A stretch of DNA of 47,053 bases, taken from contig JAWKPF010000033.1 in assembly GCA_041390825.1 (NCBI GenBank), positions 1 through 47,053 on the forward strand, given 5' to 3'. The notes under the pieces are model-generated. The model was given only the letters and a program-made list of their open reading frames with translations, ran no database searches and was not told where the DNA came from. A program made the translations under genes and the position numbers. Every line of letters starts with the position of its first letter. The first letter of the stretch is position 1. Shown in pieces: positions 16,443 through 23,686 of this stretch. This DNA comes from Thermomicrobiales bacterium. Lineage in GTDB: Bacteria > Chloroflexota > Chloroflexia > Thermomicrobiales > UBA6265.

Positions 16443-16676
16443 TTAGCTGCGCTCGTCGATGAATGCGACGGCGTCGCCAACGGTACGGATCGACTCGGCA
16501 TCCTCGTCCTTGATCTCGGTGCCGAACTCCTGCTCGAGCGCCATGATGACCTCGACCAGGTCGAGCGAGTCGGCGTTCAAATCGCCAATGAACTCGGAGT
16601 CCATGGTGATCGTGTCCTCATCGACACCAAGCCGCTCGGCGACGATAACGCGAACGCGTTCGAAATTGGTTGCCAC
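16443..16676 (-). CDS. acpP: Acyl carrier protein
   Basis: This 77-residue acidic carrier protein holds growing fatty-acyl chains on a 4'-phosphopantetheine arm. The attachment site is Ser37 in the motif DLNADSLDLVE. The start is the GTG at 16676, with a perfect AGGAGG 8 bases upstream, which overrules the longer open frame. A good promoter lies about 140 bases upstream. It lies among fabH, fabG and accC on the same strand. Confidence 0.96.
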   Translation of the reverse strand: MATNFERVRVIVAERLGVDEDTITMDSEFIGDLNADSLDLVEVIMALEQEFGTEIKDEDAESIRTVGDAVAFIDERS

Positions 16677-16816
16677 TCGTACTTCCTCCTCTTGCAAAAA
16701 ACTGGTCCCGCTTCCGGCCCTGCGGAACGAGACATTTTTCACTTCTCCACATTGTGAAGCGGCCGTCTCGCGTGTGGCGACCAACTGGGCCAGCGCGCAA
16801 CGACCGTAACGGGCCG

Positions 16817-16844
16817 ATGATACACGAGCGCTTCCCCACTGCAA
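16817..16844 (-). promoter_or_regulatory. Candidate promoter for acpP
   Basis: On the minus strand TTGCAG (16844-16839) and TATCAT (16822-16817) are separated by 16 bases. Both fit a primary sigma-factor promoter, and it faces acpP across the 204-base gap after nusB. It would allow acpP to be expressed above the upstream operon. Confidence 0.5.
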
Positions 16845-16880
16845 AGAACGGCAGGTGGGCGAATGCCTCTTCGATCGGCG

Positions 16881-17363
16881 CTAGGTGCTCGATTCCGGGA
16901 GTCGGTCCACCACTGTTCCGAGCACGCCATTGACGAATCGCCCGGAACTGTCACCGCCAAACCGCTTTGCCAGTTCTACCGCTTCATTGATTGCGACCTT
17001 CATGGGAACGTCCGTCGTGTAGCGCAACTCGAAGATCGCGATACGCAGCGCGTTGCGGTCCACCGGGGAAAGCTGCCCGATGGGAAACGCTGGCGCGGCC
17101 AACTCGATTTCCCGGTCGATGGCGATCTTGTGTCGATGAATGCCATCGATCAGCACGCGCAGGTATGCGACCGTCTCTTCGCTGGGCGATTCGGTCTCGA
17201 TCGAGCGATCGAGCACCTCGCTCAGGTCATGGTCCGTTTGGTCGGTTTCGTAGAGAACCTGGAGCGCCAACGTGCGCGCTGCCCGGCGCGCGTTCGGTTT
17301 GCGCTGGCGGTTCGACTTCTTTTGGGCCGGACGTCGAGGGTTATTTCCGTCCGAGTCGCTCAT
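16881..17363 (-). CDS. nusB: Transcription antitermination factor NusB
   Basis: The protein has 160 residues. A basic N-terminal tail (QKKSNRQRKPNARRAAR) precedes the all-helical NusB domain with ALQVLYETDQTD, SPVDRNALRIAIFEL, VAINEAVELAKRFGGDSSGRFVNGVLG. NusB joins NusE in antitermination complexes on rRNA transcripts. The ATG at 17363 overlaps the accC stop by 4 nt (ATGA), so translation is probably coupled. An in-frame ATG 9 bases further up is possible. Confidence 0.93.
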   Translation of the reverse strand: MSDSDGNNPRRPAQKKSNRQRKPNARRAARTLALQVLYETDQTDHDLSEVLDRSIETESPSEETVAYLRVLIDGIHRHKIAIDREIELAAPAFPIGQLSPVDRNALRIAIFELRYTTDVPMKVAINEAVELAKRFGGDSSGRFVNGVLGTVVDRLPESST

Positions 17364-18769
17364 TGCGTCCATCCCGCGGGCGCCGGGAGCCCGTCCCCGA
17401 GTCGCGAGATGATCGCGGCATTTCGATGCATGAAGTCCGCCACGTACCCGGTGTGCACATCGCCTCGGCGGAAGTCGCCATCGGAAATGAGCAACCGCAA
17501 GAACGATGTTGTGGTCGGGATACCGGAAATGAACGTCTCCGAAAGCGCGCGATCGAGCCGGTTGACGGCTTGCTCCCGCGTCTGACCCCAGGAAATGACC
17601 TTTCCCAGCAGTGAATCGTAGTCGGGCGGCACGCGGTAGCCGGGATAGAGATGCGTATCGACGCGGATGCCGGGTCCGCCAGGAAGCACCACAGTATCGA
17701 CCGTCCCAGCGCCCGGCTGGAAGTCATTGGCCGGATCCTCGGCCGTGATGCGCGCCTCGATGGAATAGCCGTTCGGTTCCAGGTCGCGATTCTCGAGCTT
17801 GAGTTCTGCACCAGAGGCAATCTGCAGCTGCCATGCGACCAGATCGAGTCCGTACACCCGCTCGGTGACGGGGTGCTCGACCTGTATGCGGGTGTTCATT
17901 TCCATGAAATAGAAGTTACCGCTGGAATCGACCAGAAACTCCAGTGTGCCGGCATTCTGATAGCCAACCGCTTTGGCTCCCTTGATCGCGGCACGCAACA
18001 GGTTCTCGCGCGTTTTCTTGGGAAGATTCGGCGCCGGGGCCTCCTCGACCAGTTTTTGGTGTCTGCGTTGCAACGAGCAGTCCCGCTCGCCGATCGCGTA
18101 GATGTGACCGAACATGTCGCCCAACACCTGCACCTCGACGTGTCTCGGCTTGTCGACAAAGCGCTCGATATAGACATCGCCGGAACCGAAATTCGCCTCG
18201 GCTTCCTGTTGGGCGATGGAAAAGAGCCGCGCCAGTTCGCCTTCGCTGGTCACCACACGCATCCCACGTCCGCCACCTCCAGCCACTGCCTTGATCAGCG
18301 CAGGGTATCCAATACGGCGAATCGCCTCTTTGGCGGAAGGCAGATCACGCACGACACCCTCTGAACCCGGAACTGTCGGCACGCCGGCTTGCTTCATGAT
18401 CTGCCTGGCGACCGACTTGTCGCCCATCTTGGCAATCACGTCCGGCGGCGGCCCGATGAAGGTAATCCCGAGCTGAGCGCAGATCTCGGCCAAATACGCA
18501 TTCTCGGAGAGAAAGCCATAGCCGGGGTGAAGCGCATCGCACCCGGTCACCAGCGCGGCGCTCATCAATGCTGGAATGTTGGTATAGGAGCGTGCAGATT
18601 GCGATGGGCCGATACAAACAGCCTCATCGGCGAGTCTGACCGCCAGTGAATCGCGGTCGGCTTCGCTGTAGGCGACAACGGCGCCTATGCCGACTTCGCG
18701 GCACGCACGCAAGATGCGGACAGCGATTTCGCCGCGGTTAGCTATGAGAACTTTGCGAACGCCAGCCAT
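17360..18769 (-). CDS. accC: Acetyl-CoA carboxylase biotin carboxylase subunit
   Basis: This 469-residue ATP-grasp enzyme carboxylates biotin on the carrier protein, the first half-reaction of malonyl-CoA formation. It shows the N-terminal KVLIANRGEIAVRILRA, HPGYGFLSEN, the glycine-rich KAVAGGGGRGM and the active-site EMNTRIQVEHPVTE. The length is close to the usual 450. No accB, accA or accD is in view, so its partners are elsewhere. It lies between fabG and nusB on the minus strand. Confidence 0.94.
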   Translation of the reverse strand: MAGVRKVLIANRGEIAVRILRACREVGIGAVVAYSEADRDSLAVRLADEAVCIGPSQSARSYTNIPALMSAALVTGCDALHPGYGFLSENAYLAEICAQLGITFIGPPPDVIAKMGDKSVARQIMKQAGVPTVPGSEGVVRDLPSAKEAIRRIGYPALIKAVAGGGGRGMRVVTSEGELARLFSIAQQEAEANFGSGDVYIERFVDKPRHVEVQVLGDMFGHIYAIGERDCSLQRRHQKLVEEAPAPNLPKKTRENLLRAAIKGAKAVGYQNAGTLEFLVDSSGNFYFMEMNTRIQVEHPVTERVYGLDLVAWQLQIASGAELKLENRDLEPNGYSIEARITAEDPANDFQPGAGTVDTVVLPGGPGIRVDTHLYPGYRVPPDYDSLLGKVISWGQTREQAVNRLDRALSETFISGIPTTTSFLRLLISDGDFRRGDVHTGYVADFMHRNAAIISRLGDGLPAPAGWTQ

Positions 18770-18804
18770 GGGTCAGCCGTACTCTTGCACGCGTTGCCGC
18801 GTTC

Positions 18805-19560
18805 CTAGGCCATGAAGAGACCGCCATCGACGGTCAGCACATGGCCGGTAATGTACGACGCATCGGGGGAGGCGAGGAACGCGACCGCGCCAGCGACATC
18901 GTCTGGTTGCCCCAGTCGTCCGGCCGGGATTTGCTTGAGCAGAGTTTCCTTGAGTTCCTGATTGAGCACATCGGTCAACCGGGTTTCGATGAAGCCGGGA
19001 GCAACCGCGTTGACCGTTATGCCGCGCGACCCGACTTCCTTTGCCATCGACTTGGTGAGTCCAACGAGCCCCGCTTTGGCCGAGGCATAGTTTGCCTGAC
19101 CAGCATTGCCGACGAGCCCAACGACCGAGGTGAGGTTGATGATCCGGCCGGATCGCTGGCGAATCATCGGGCGAATGGCCGCTTTCGATGTCAGGAACGC
19201 GCCCTTGAGATTGGTGTCGATAACCGCGTCCCAGTCGTCCTCGCTCATGCGCATCATCAACGTGTCGCGCGTGATACCCGCGTTGTTCACCAGAACGTCG
19301 AGCTGGCCGAGTTCCGAGAGCGCGGTCTCGATGAGCGCGCCGGCATCGTCGGCATTGGAGATATCGCCCTTGGTCAGCACGATGGATCGCCCGGTTGTTT
19401 CGAGTTCCTTGCGTGCGGCTTCAGCCACGTCATCATCGCCTCGGTAGTTGGCAACGATGTCATATCCGTCCCGCGCCAACCGCGCTGCAACGGCCAGTCC
19501 GATACCGCGTGTTGCGCCAGTGACGATGGCTACCCGCTTTTGCTCGCTCATGGGTGTCAT
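18805..19560 (-). CDS. fabG: 3-oxoacyl-[acyl-carrier-protein] reductase
   Basis: This 251-residue short-chain dehydrogenase reduces 3-oxoacyl-ACP with NADPH in fatty-acid elongation. It has the cofactor motif TGATRGIG, NNAG, and the tetrad Asn117, Ser145, Tyr158 and Lys162 (YASAK). The C-terminus GHVLTVDGGLFMA is typical. The ATG at 19560 overlaps the fabH stop by 4 nt. A second in-frame ATG at 19551 is an alternative start. It sits between fabH and accC. Confidence 0.94.
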   Translation of the reverse strand: MTPMSEQKRVAIVTGATRGIGLAVAARLARDGYDIVANYRGDDDVAEAARKELETTGRSIVLTKGDISNADDAGALIETALSELGQLDVLVNNAGITRDTLMMRMSEDDWDAVIDTNLKGAFLTSKAAIRPMIRQRSGRIINLTSVVGLVGNAGQANYASAKAGLVGLTKSMAKEVGSRGITVNAVAPGFIETRLTDVLNQELKETLLKQIPAGRLGQPDDVAGAVAFLASPDASYITGHVLTVDGGLFMA

Positions 19561-20618
19561 TCCGCTCCAATTGCAGTGGCGATCGGTTGTTCCACCGTCA
19601 CGCCGTTCGGACTTCGATGCTCTGGCGCCTTCTTGATTCCGCCCCAACGGATCACGCTTGCCGCCCAGGCGAGGCCGCCACCGAAGGCCACAAAGACGAG
19701 ATTGTCGTCGTCCTTGACCTTACCAGCAGCTTCTGCTTCGCAAAGCGCAATCGGGATGGAGGCGGCGGAGGTGTTGCCGTACTTGTCGAGGTTCACCCAG
19801 ACCTTGTCCATGGAAAGGTCGAGCCGGCGCGCCGCGGCATCGATGATGCGCAGGTTGGCCTGATGCGGAATCAGCATGTCGATATCGCCGAACTGGAGCC
19901 CGGCGCGCTCGACGGCTTCCACAGCCGCATCTCCCATGGCGGTCACGGCAAACCGGAAGACCTCGCGGCCATTCATTTGCAAGAAGGGACGGTACTCCGG
20001 GAAGATGCCCGCCGATTCGGGCACAAAGGCGCCCCAGCCCGGGATGTAGAGGTGCTTGTAGCCTTCGCCATGGGCGCCGAGCACGGTCGACAATGTGCCG
20101 CGTGGCTCATCGGTCGCTTCCAGCACAACAGCGCCAGCTCCGTCGCCGAAGAGAATGCAGGTGCTGCGGTCGGAGTAATCGACGAAACGCGTCAGCGTGT
20201 CGGCGCCGATCACGAGCACGCGCTCGTACATTCCGGCCTGAATGAACTGTGACGCGGTCGAGAGAGCGTAGACGAACCCGGCGCACGCCGCGCCAAGGTC
20301 AAAGGCAGCTGCCTTGCCACCGAGTTCGGCCTGGACGAGGCAAGCCTGGGAAACGAGGAACTGATCGGGGGTACAGGTCGCGACGACGATCAGATCGAGC
20401 TCTTCGGCCGAGATACCGGATCGTTCGAGCGCTTGCGTTGCCGCTGCAACCGAGAGCGAGGTGGTGCTGTCGTTCGGCCCGACGATCCGCCGTTCGCGAA
20501 TGCCAGTGCGCGAGACGATCCACTCGTCGTTCGTGTCGACCATTTTCTCCAGATCGGCATTCGTCAGCACCCGTTCGGGTACTGCCATGCCCCAACCTGT
20601 TATGGCCGCGTATCGCAT
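19557..20618 (-). CDS. fabH: 3-oxoacyl-ACP synthase III (KAS III)
   Basis: This 353-residue enzyme starts fatty-acid synthesis by condensing acyl-CoA with malonyl-ACP. The catalytic triad is visible: Cys112 in DLGAACAGF, His252 in PHQAN and Asn282 in GNTSAAS. The N-terminal TNDEWIVSRTGIRERR is the family signature. About 25 residues beyond the usual C-terminal RWGG motif form a non-conserved tail. In many bacteria plsX stands between rpmF and fabH; here it is absent. Confidence 0.95.
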   Translation of the reverse strand: MRYAAITGWGMAVPERVLTNADLEKMVDTNDEWIVSRTGIRERRIVGPNDSTTSLSVAAATQALERSGISAEELDLIVVATCTPDQFLVSQACLVQAELGGKAAAFDLGAACAGFVYALSTASQFIQAGMYERVLVIGADTLTRFVDYSDRSTCILFGDGAGAVVLEATDEPRGTLSTVLGAHGEGYKHLYIPGWGAFVPESAGIFPEYRPFLQMNGREVFRFAVTAMGDAAVEAVERAGLQFGDIDMLIPHQANLRIIDAAARRLDLSMDKVWVNLDKYGNTSAASIPIALCEAEAAGKVKDDDNLVFVAFGGGLAWAASVIRWGGIKKAPEHRSPNGVTVEQPIATAIGAE

Positions 20619-20760
20619 TGGATTCCTGCTGCCCGTGTCGATTCAGCGACCGGGGAGCGTTCCCCGGCGAGTGCGGGCAACTGCCCGACCATGCCATTGT
20701 TGCGCCGAACGACGCGTGCGTGCAAACCGGTCGAACTGGAAGTCGCCCGAGGAGCGCTCC

Positions 20761-20958
20761 CTAGCTCGTGCGGGAGCGCTCTTCGATGACGATGACCTGG
20801 CGATTGCGGTAGTAGCCGCAGTTCGGGCAAACGTGGTGCGCCCGGTGGAGCTCACGGCAGGTCTGGCAAGGAACCAGCTCCGGCGTCTTGAGAAAAATGT
20901 GGCGCCGGCGGTTGCCCTGGCGATGCCGGCTGATACGTTGCTTGGGAAGTGCGCCCAT
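20761..20958 (-). CDS. rpmF: 50S ribosomal protein L32
   Basis: This 65-residue basic protein of the large ribosomal subunit begins MGALPKQRISRHRQGNRR and has a zinc-ribbon made of CQTC and CPNC. The ATG at 20958 is preceded by GAGGAG about 8 bases upstream, which rules out the longer frame. It follows the yceD gene at 39 bases, a conserved pair. Confidence 0.96.
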   Translation of the reverse strand: MGALPKQRISRHRQGNRRRHIFLKTPELVPCQTCRELHRAHHVCPNCGYYRNRQVIVIEERSRTS

Positions 20959-20997
20959 TGTTCGTTCTCCTCGTCGCGCGGCCAACGCCGCGACGGT

Positions 20998-21519
20998 CTA
21001 GTCCTCTATCGATCCGTTCAAAAGGGCGCCCAGCGCCGCGAATCTGTTGTCGATTTCATCCTCGCCGCCGTCATCGATTGCCGGCGGCCCCGGGCATTGC
21101 ACGCCGCAGTCCGGCCGCATCGGCAGCGAAACGATCAGCTCTTGCCGCAACGGCTCGCGAACATCGAGCTCGTGCGCGTCAGTAATCGTGAACCGCTCGT
21201 CGTCGTCGGAACTGCGCATTGCTGCGCCTGACCGAACATCGTACGCAACCCGGAACTCTTCCTGGAAGCGTGTCTTGGCCGCTTGATCGTACGGTTCGAG
21301 ACAACGCAGACAGGTAAGTTCGACGACCGCAGTGGCTTCGACGTTTGCCAGGATTTCGTCCGACAAGCGTGTCAGCCGCATTTCTCCCATCACATCACGA
21401 GCGACGAGATCGGCGTCCAGTTCGAGCCGATCGAGCCGGAAGGAATAGGTGCGACTGGCGCCCACCGGTTCCTGCAGCAATGTCGCGACATTGACGGCGG
21501 TTTCGTTGTAAAGGTCCAT
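20998..21519 (-). CDS. YceD/DUF177-family protein
   Basis: This 173-residue protein belongs to the DUF177 (YceD) family usually encoded just before rpmF. It shows the Cys pair CLRC in the centre (VELTCLRCLEPYD), preceded by FRLDRLELDADLVARDV and followed by an acidic tail. YceD homologues have been linked to 23S rRNA accumulation and large-subunit assembly. The gene order yceD-rpmF is conserved here. The ATG at 21519 is the first good start in the frame. Confidence 0.88.
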   Translation of the reverse strand: MDLYNETAVNVATLLQEPVGASRTYSFRLDRLELDADLVARDVMGEMRLTRLSDEILANVEATAVVELTCLRCLEPYDQAAKTRFQEEFRVAYDVRSGAAMRSSDDDERFTITDAHELDVREPLRQELIVSLPMRPDCGVQCPGPPAIDDGGEDEIDNRFAALGALLNGSIED

Positions 21520-21576
21520 CGATTTGTCTCAGTGCTCGACCGCAGACGCCAGACGTGCTGGTGTCAAAACGGCAAA

Positions 21577-21599
21577 TACGCCGGGTCGAGCCCGGCGTA
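21577..21599 (-). terminator. Hairpin downstream of DUF3817 gene
   Basis: TACGCCGGG and CCCGGCGTA form a perfect 9-bp stem with a 5-base loop, on the 3' side of the DUF3817 gene and before yceD. On the minus strand it is followed by TTTGCCGTTTT rather than a clean T-run, so it is a possible but imperfect intrinsic terminator. Confidence 0.5.
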
Positions 21600-21664
21600 A
21601 CCGCAGAAGTATACCGCAATCGGGCGCGGTTGCCAGTCGCGCTGTGCTGATCGGGGACGCGCGA

Positions 21665-22015
21665 TTATGCCTGCGCGGGGCCGGGGGAGGTCGCCTCGCC
21701 GAGGTCTCCCCGACCGGAGATCCAATACTCGGCCGCAATCGTCACCAGCGGAGGGACCGCCGCCAGCAGGGCGATGATCGCCACATGCAGTCTCCACTTC
21801 AGCGTTACCGCCGCCGCGATCGTGACGACCGAGTAGGCGATGAATGCCACCCCGTGAATCGGCCCCATGATTTCGACCCCGCGTTCCGAGGTATCCGTTC
21901 CGTACTTCAGGATCATGCCGATGAGCAGACCTAACCAGGTCAGCGCCTCGATCCAGGCCACGGCGACAAATGCCCGGCCGATCGGGCTGACATGCTTGGG
22001 ATAGAACCGTTCCAC
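21665..22015 (-). CDS. DUF3817-family membrane protein
   Basis: This 116-residue protein has three predicted transmembrane segments: AFVAVAWIEALTWLGLLIGMI, GVAFIAYSVVTIAAAVTL and VAIIALLAAVPPLVTIAA. The EALTWLGLLIGMILKYG and MGPIHGVAFIAY segments match the DUF3817 family of integral membrane proteins, whose function is unknown. It lies between yceD and the coiled-coil gene on the same strand, with the neighbouring stop 21 bases away. Confidence 0.85.
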   Translation of the reverse strand: MERFYPKHVSPIGRAFVAVAWIEALTWLGLLIGMILKYGTDTSERGVEIMGPIHGVAFIAYSVVTIAAAVTLKWRLHVAIIALLAAVPPLVTIAAEYWISGRGDLGEATSPGPAQA

Positions 22016-22036
22016 TCGAACTCCCTGGGTGATTTC

Positions 22037-22567
22037 CTATGTTCCGATTGAATCGCGAGCTTGCTGCAACCTGTCCACAGTCTCCTGCACCGCTGAGTCG
22101 ATCACCTCGAGTCCTTCCCGCAGCGCCTGTTCGATGCGGTTGAACTGTTGCATGGCGTAGACGTCGATCTCGCCCTTGTCTCGTTTCCTGCGCTCTTCGG
22201 CGGCGCGCAGGATCTCTTCGCTGCGCTGTTTGGCTTCGTTGAGTATTCCCTCGCTGGAAACGAGATATTCGGCGCGGGAACGCGCGTTCTCGACAATGTG
22301 CGAAGCCTCCTGCTGCGCTTCGGCGATGATCCGCTCGCGATCGCGGATCACGCGCTGCGCCTGCTTGACCTCACTGGGAATTGCGAGACGAAGTTGCTCC
22401 ACCAGTTCGACGAATTCATCCTCTTCGACCATGACACGATGGCTGAACGGCACGCGCTTGCTGACACCGACCATATCCTCGAGCTGGTCGAGGAGGTAGA
22501 GGAGTTCGACCGTGCCTTCGTTGCCGCGATTCTCCGGCTCGGGCTGGCCGTAGTCTTCGTAACTCAT
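22037..22567 (-). CDS. DivIVA-like coiled-coil protein
   Basis: This 176-residue protein is largely helical. After a short acidic N-terminus and the conserved LLYLLDQLEDMVGVSKRVPF, a continuous coiled coil runs from about residue 60 to the end, rich in Glu, Gln, Arg and Ala. Similar small proteins beside coaD are common in Chloroflexota and Firmicutes and are usually annotated as DivIVA-like, without proven function. The gene starts 4 nt before the end of coaD (ATGA overlap), so the two are coupled. No enzymatic motif is present. Confidence 0.75.
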   Translation of the reverse strand: MSYEDYGQPEPENRGNEGTVELLYLLDQLEDMVGVSKRVPFSHRVMVEEDEFVELVEQLRLAIPSEVKQAQRVIRDRERIIAEAQQEASHIVENARSRAEYLVSSEGILNEAKQRSEEILRAAEERRKRDKGEIDVYAMQQFNRIEQALREGLEVIDSAVQETVDRLQQARDSIGT

Positions 22568-23079
22568 GACGCCACCGGTCGCGCGGCCGCCATGTCCCCG
22601 AAACGCTCGCGAAGTACCGCGGCAACGTTCGGCGGGACCAACCCTGAAACATCGCCTCCCAGCGCCGCGACCTCGCGAATGAAGCTGGAGCTGACAAACG
22701 AATTGCGCGATGAGGTCATAAGGCAGACGACCTCGATCTCAGGCGCCAGATGATGGTTCATATGCGCGAGTTTGAACTCATACTCGAAGTCCGAAACCGC
22801 GCGCAGACCGCGCACGATGATCGAAGCGTCTTGATCGCGGGCGAAATCGACCGTCAAGCCGGAAAAACACTCGACCGAAACATTCGGAACGCTCGCCACG
22901 GCCTCGCGCGCCATCTCCACCCGGTCGGCGTGAGTAAACAACGCTCCCGGTTTGTCGCTTCCGAGATAGATTCCGATGATGAGTTGCTCGAATAGCGATG
23001 CCGCGCGCCGGGCAACATCGAGATGCCCGATCGTCATCGGGTCGAAGCTGCCAGGGTAGACCGCTCGTTTTCCAGTCAT
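22564..23079 (-). CDS. coaD: Pantetheine-phosphate adenylyltransferase
   Basis: This 171-residue nucleotidyltransferase makes dephospho-CoA from 4'-phosphopantetheine and ATP. It has the YPGSFDPMTIGHLD N-terminus with the TxGH motif (residues 16-19), GLRAVSDFEYEF, and the C-terminal SSSFIRE motif. The length is typical. Its product feeds CoA synthesis and indirectly the phosphopantetheine arm of ACP encoded nearby. The gene overlaps the coiled-coil gene by 4 nt and follows rsmD, the usual rsmD-coaD order. Confidence 0.95.
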   Translation of the reverse strand: MTGKRAVYPGSFDPMTIGHLDVARRAASLFEQLIIGIYLGSDKPGALFTHADRVEMAREAVASVPNVSVECFSGLTVDFARDQDASIIVRGLRAVSDFEYEFKLAHMNHHLAPEIEVVCLMTSSRNSFVSSSFIREVAALGGDVSGLVPPNVAAVLRERFGDMAAARPVAS

Positions 23080-23109
23080 CGTTCGATTCCGCTCCCTGCC
23101 CGCGTCCGC

Positions 23110-23673
23110 CTAGTCTGTCGGCATGGGCTCCACGATCTCGAAAATGGAAAAGCAACTGTCGCCATGGCAACGGCGCTTCAGCAATTCCAATCGCCCGAGT
23201 TGCTCGGGTAATACGAGCCGTGGCCAGTGACCGAGCACAACGACCGTCCCGGATTGTACCAGCGCACTTTCCGCCAATTGGGACAATGTCTCGACGATGG
23301 CGGGATCGGCATACGGCGGGTCCAGCACGACGAGATCGTAGGGAGGCAACTTCCTGTGCAGAAAGCTCTGCACCGATTGGCGATGAACCTCTCCCTGCGC
23401 GCTCAGTTGGGTCCGCTCCAGGTTCTCGCGCACCACAGCGGACGCCGGCGCGGTCATTTCGACAAAGTCGCACCAGGCCGCTCCGCGCGAGAGCGCTTCG
23501 ATTCCGATCGCTCCTGTTCCGGCGTAGAGATCGAGCACGCGATCGGGTTCGACGCCGAGCGACCCGAGTGCTGAAAAGACCGCCTGGCGGATCTTGTCCG
23601 ACATCGGTCGAGTGCCCGAAGTGGGGGGTCCTTTGAGATTGCGCCCCTTGGCGGAACCGGTCGTCACGCGCAT
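23110..23673 (-). CDS. rsmD: 16S rRNA (guanine(966)-N2)-methyltransferase
   Basis: This 187-residue SAM-dependent methyltransferase is of the RsmD family. It shows the N-terminal GSAKGRNLKGP, RPMSDKIRQAVF, the SAM-binding DLYAGTGAIGIEALSRGA and the catalytic DPPY (118-121). RsmD modifies G966 of 16S rRNA. It lies between recG and coaD, as in many bacteria. Confidence 0.93.
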   Translation of the reverse strand: MRVTTGSAKGRNLKGPPTSGTRPMSDKIRQAVFSALGSLGVEPDRVLDLYAGTGAIGIEALSRGAAWCDFVEMTAPASAVVRENLERTQLSAQGEVHRQSVQSFLHRKLPPYDLVVLDPPYADPAIVETLSQLAESALVQSGTVVVLGHWPRLVLPEQLGRLELLKRRCHGDSCFSIFEIVEPMPTD

Positions 23674-23686
23674 CGTGGCTGCTCCA

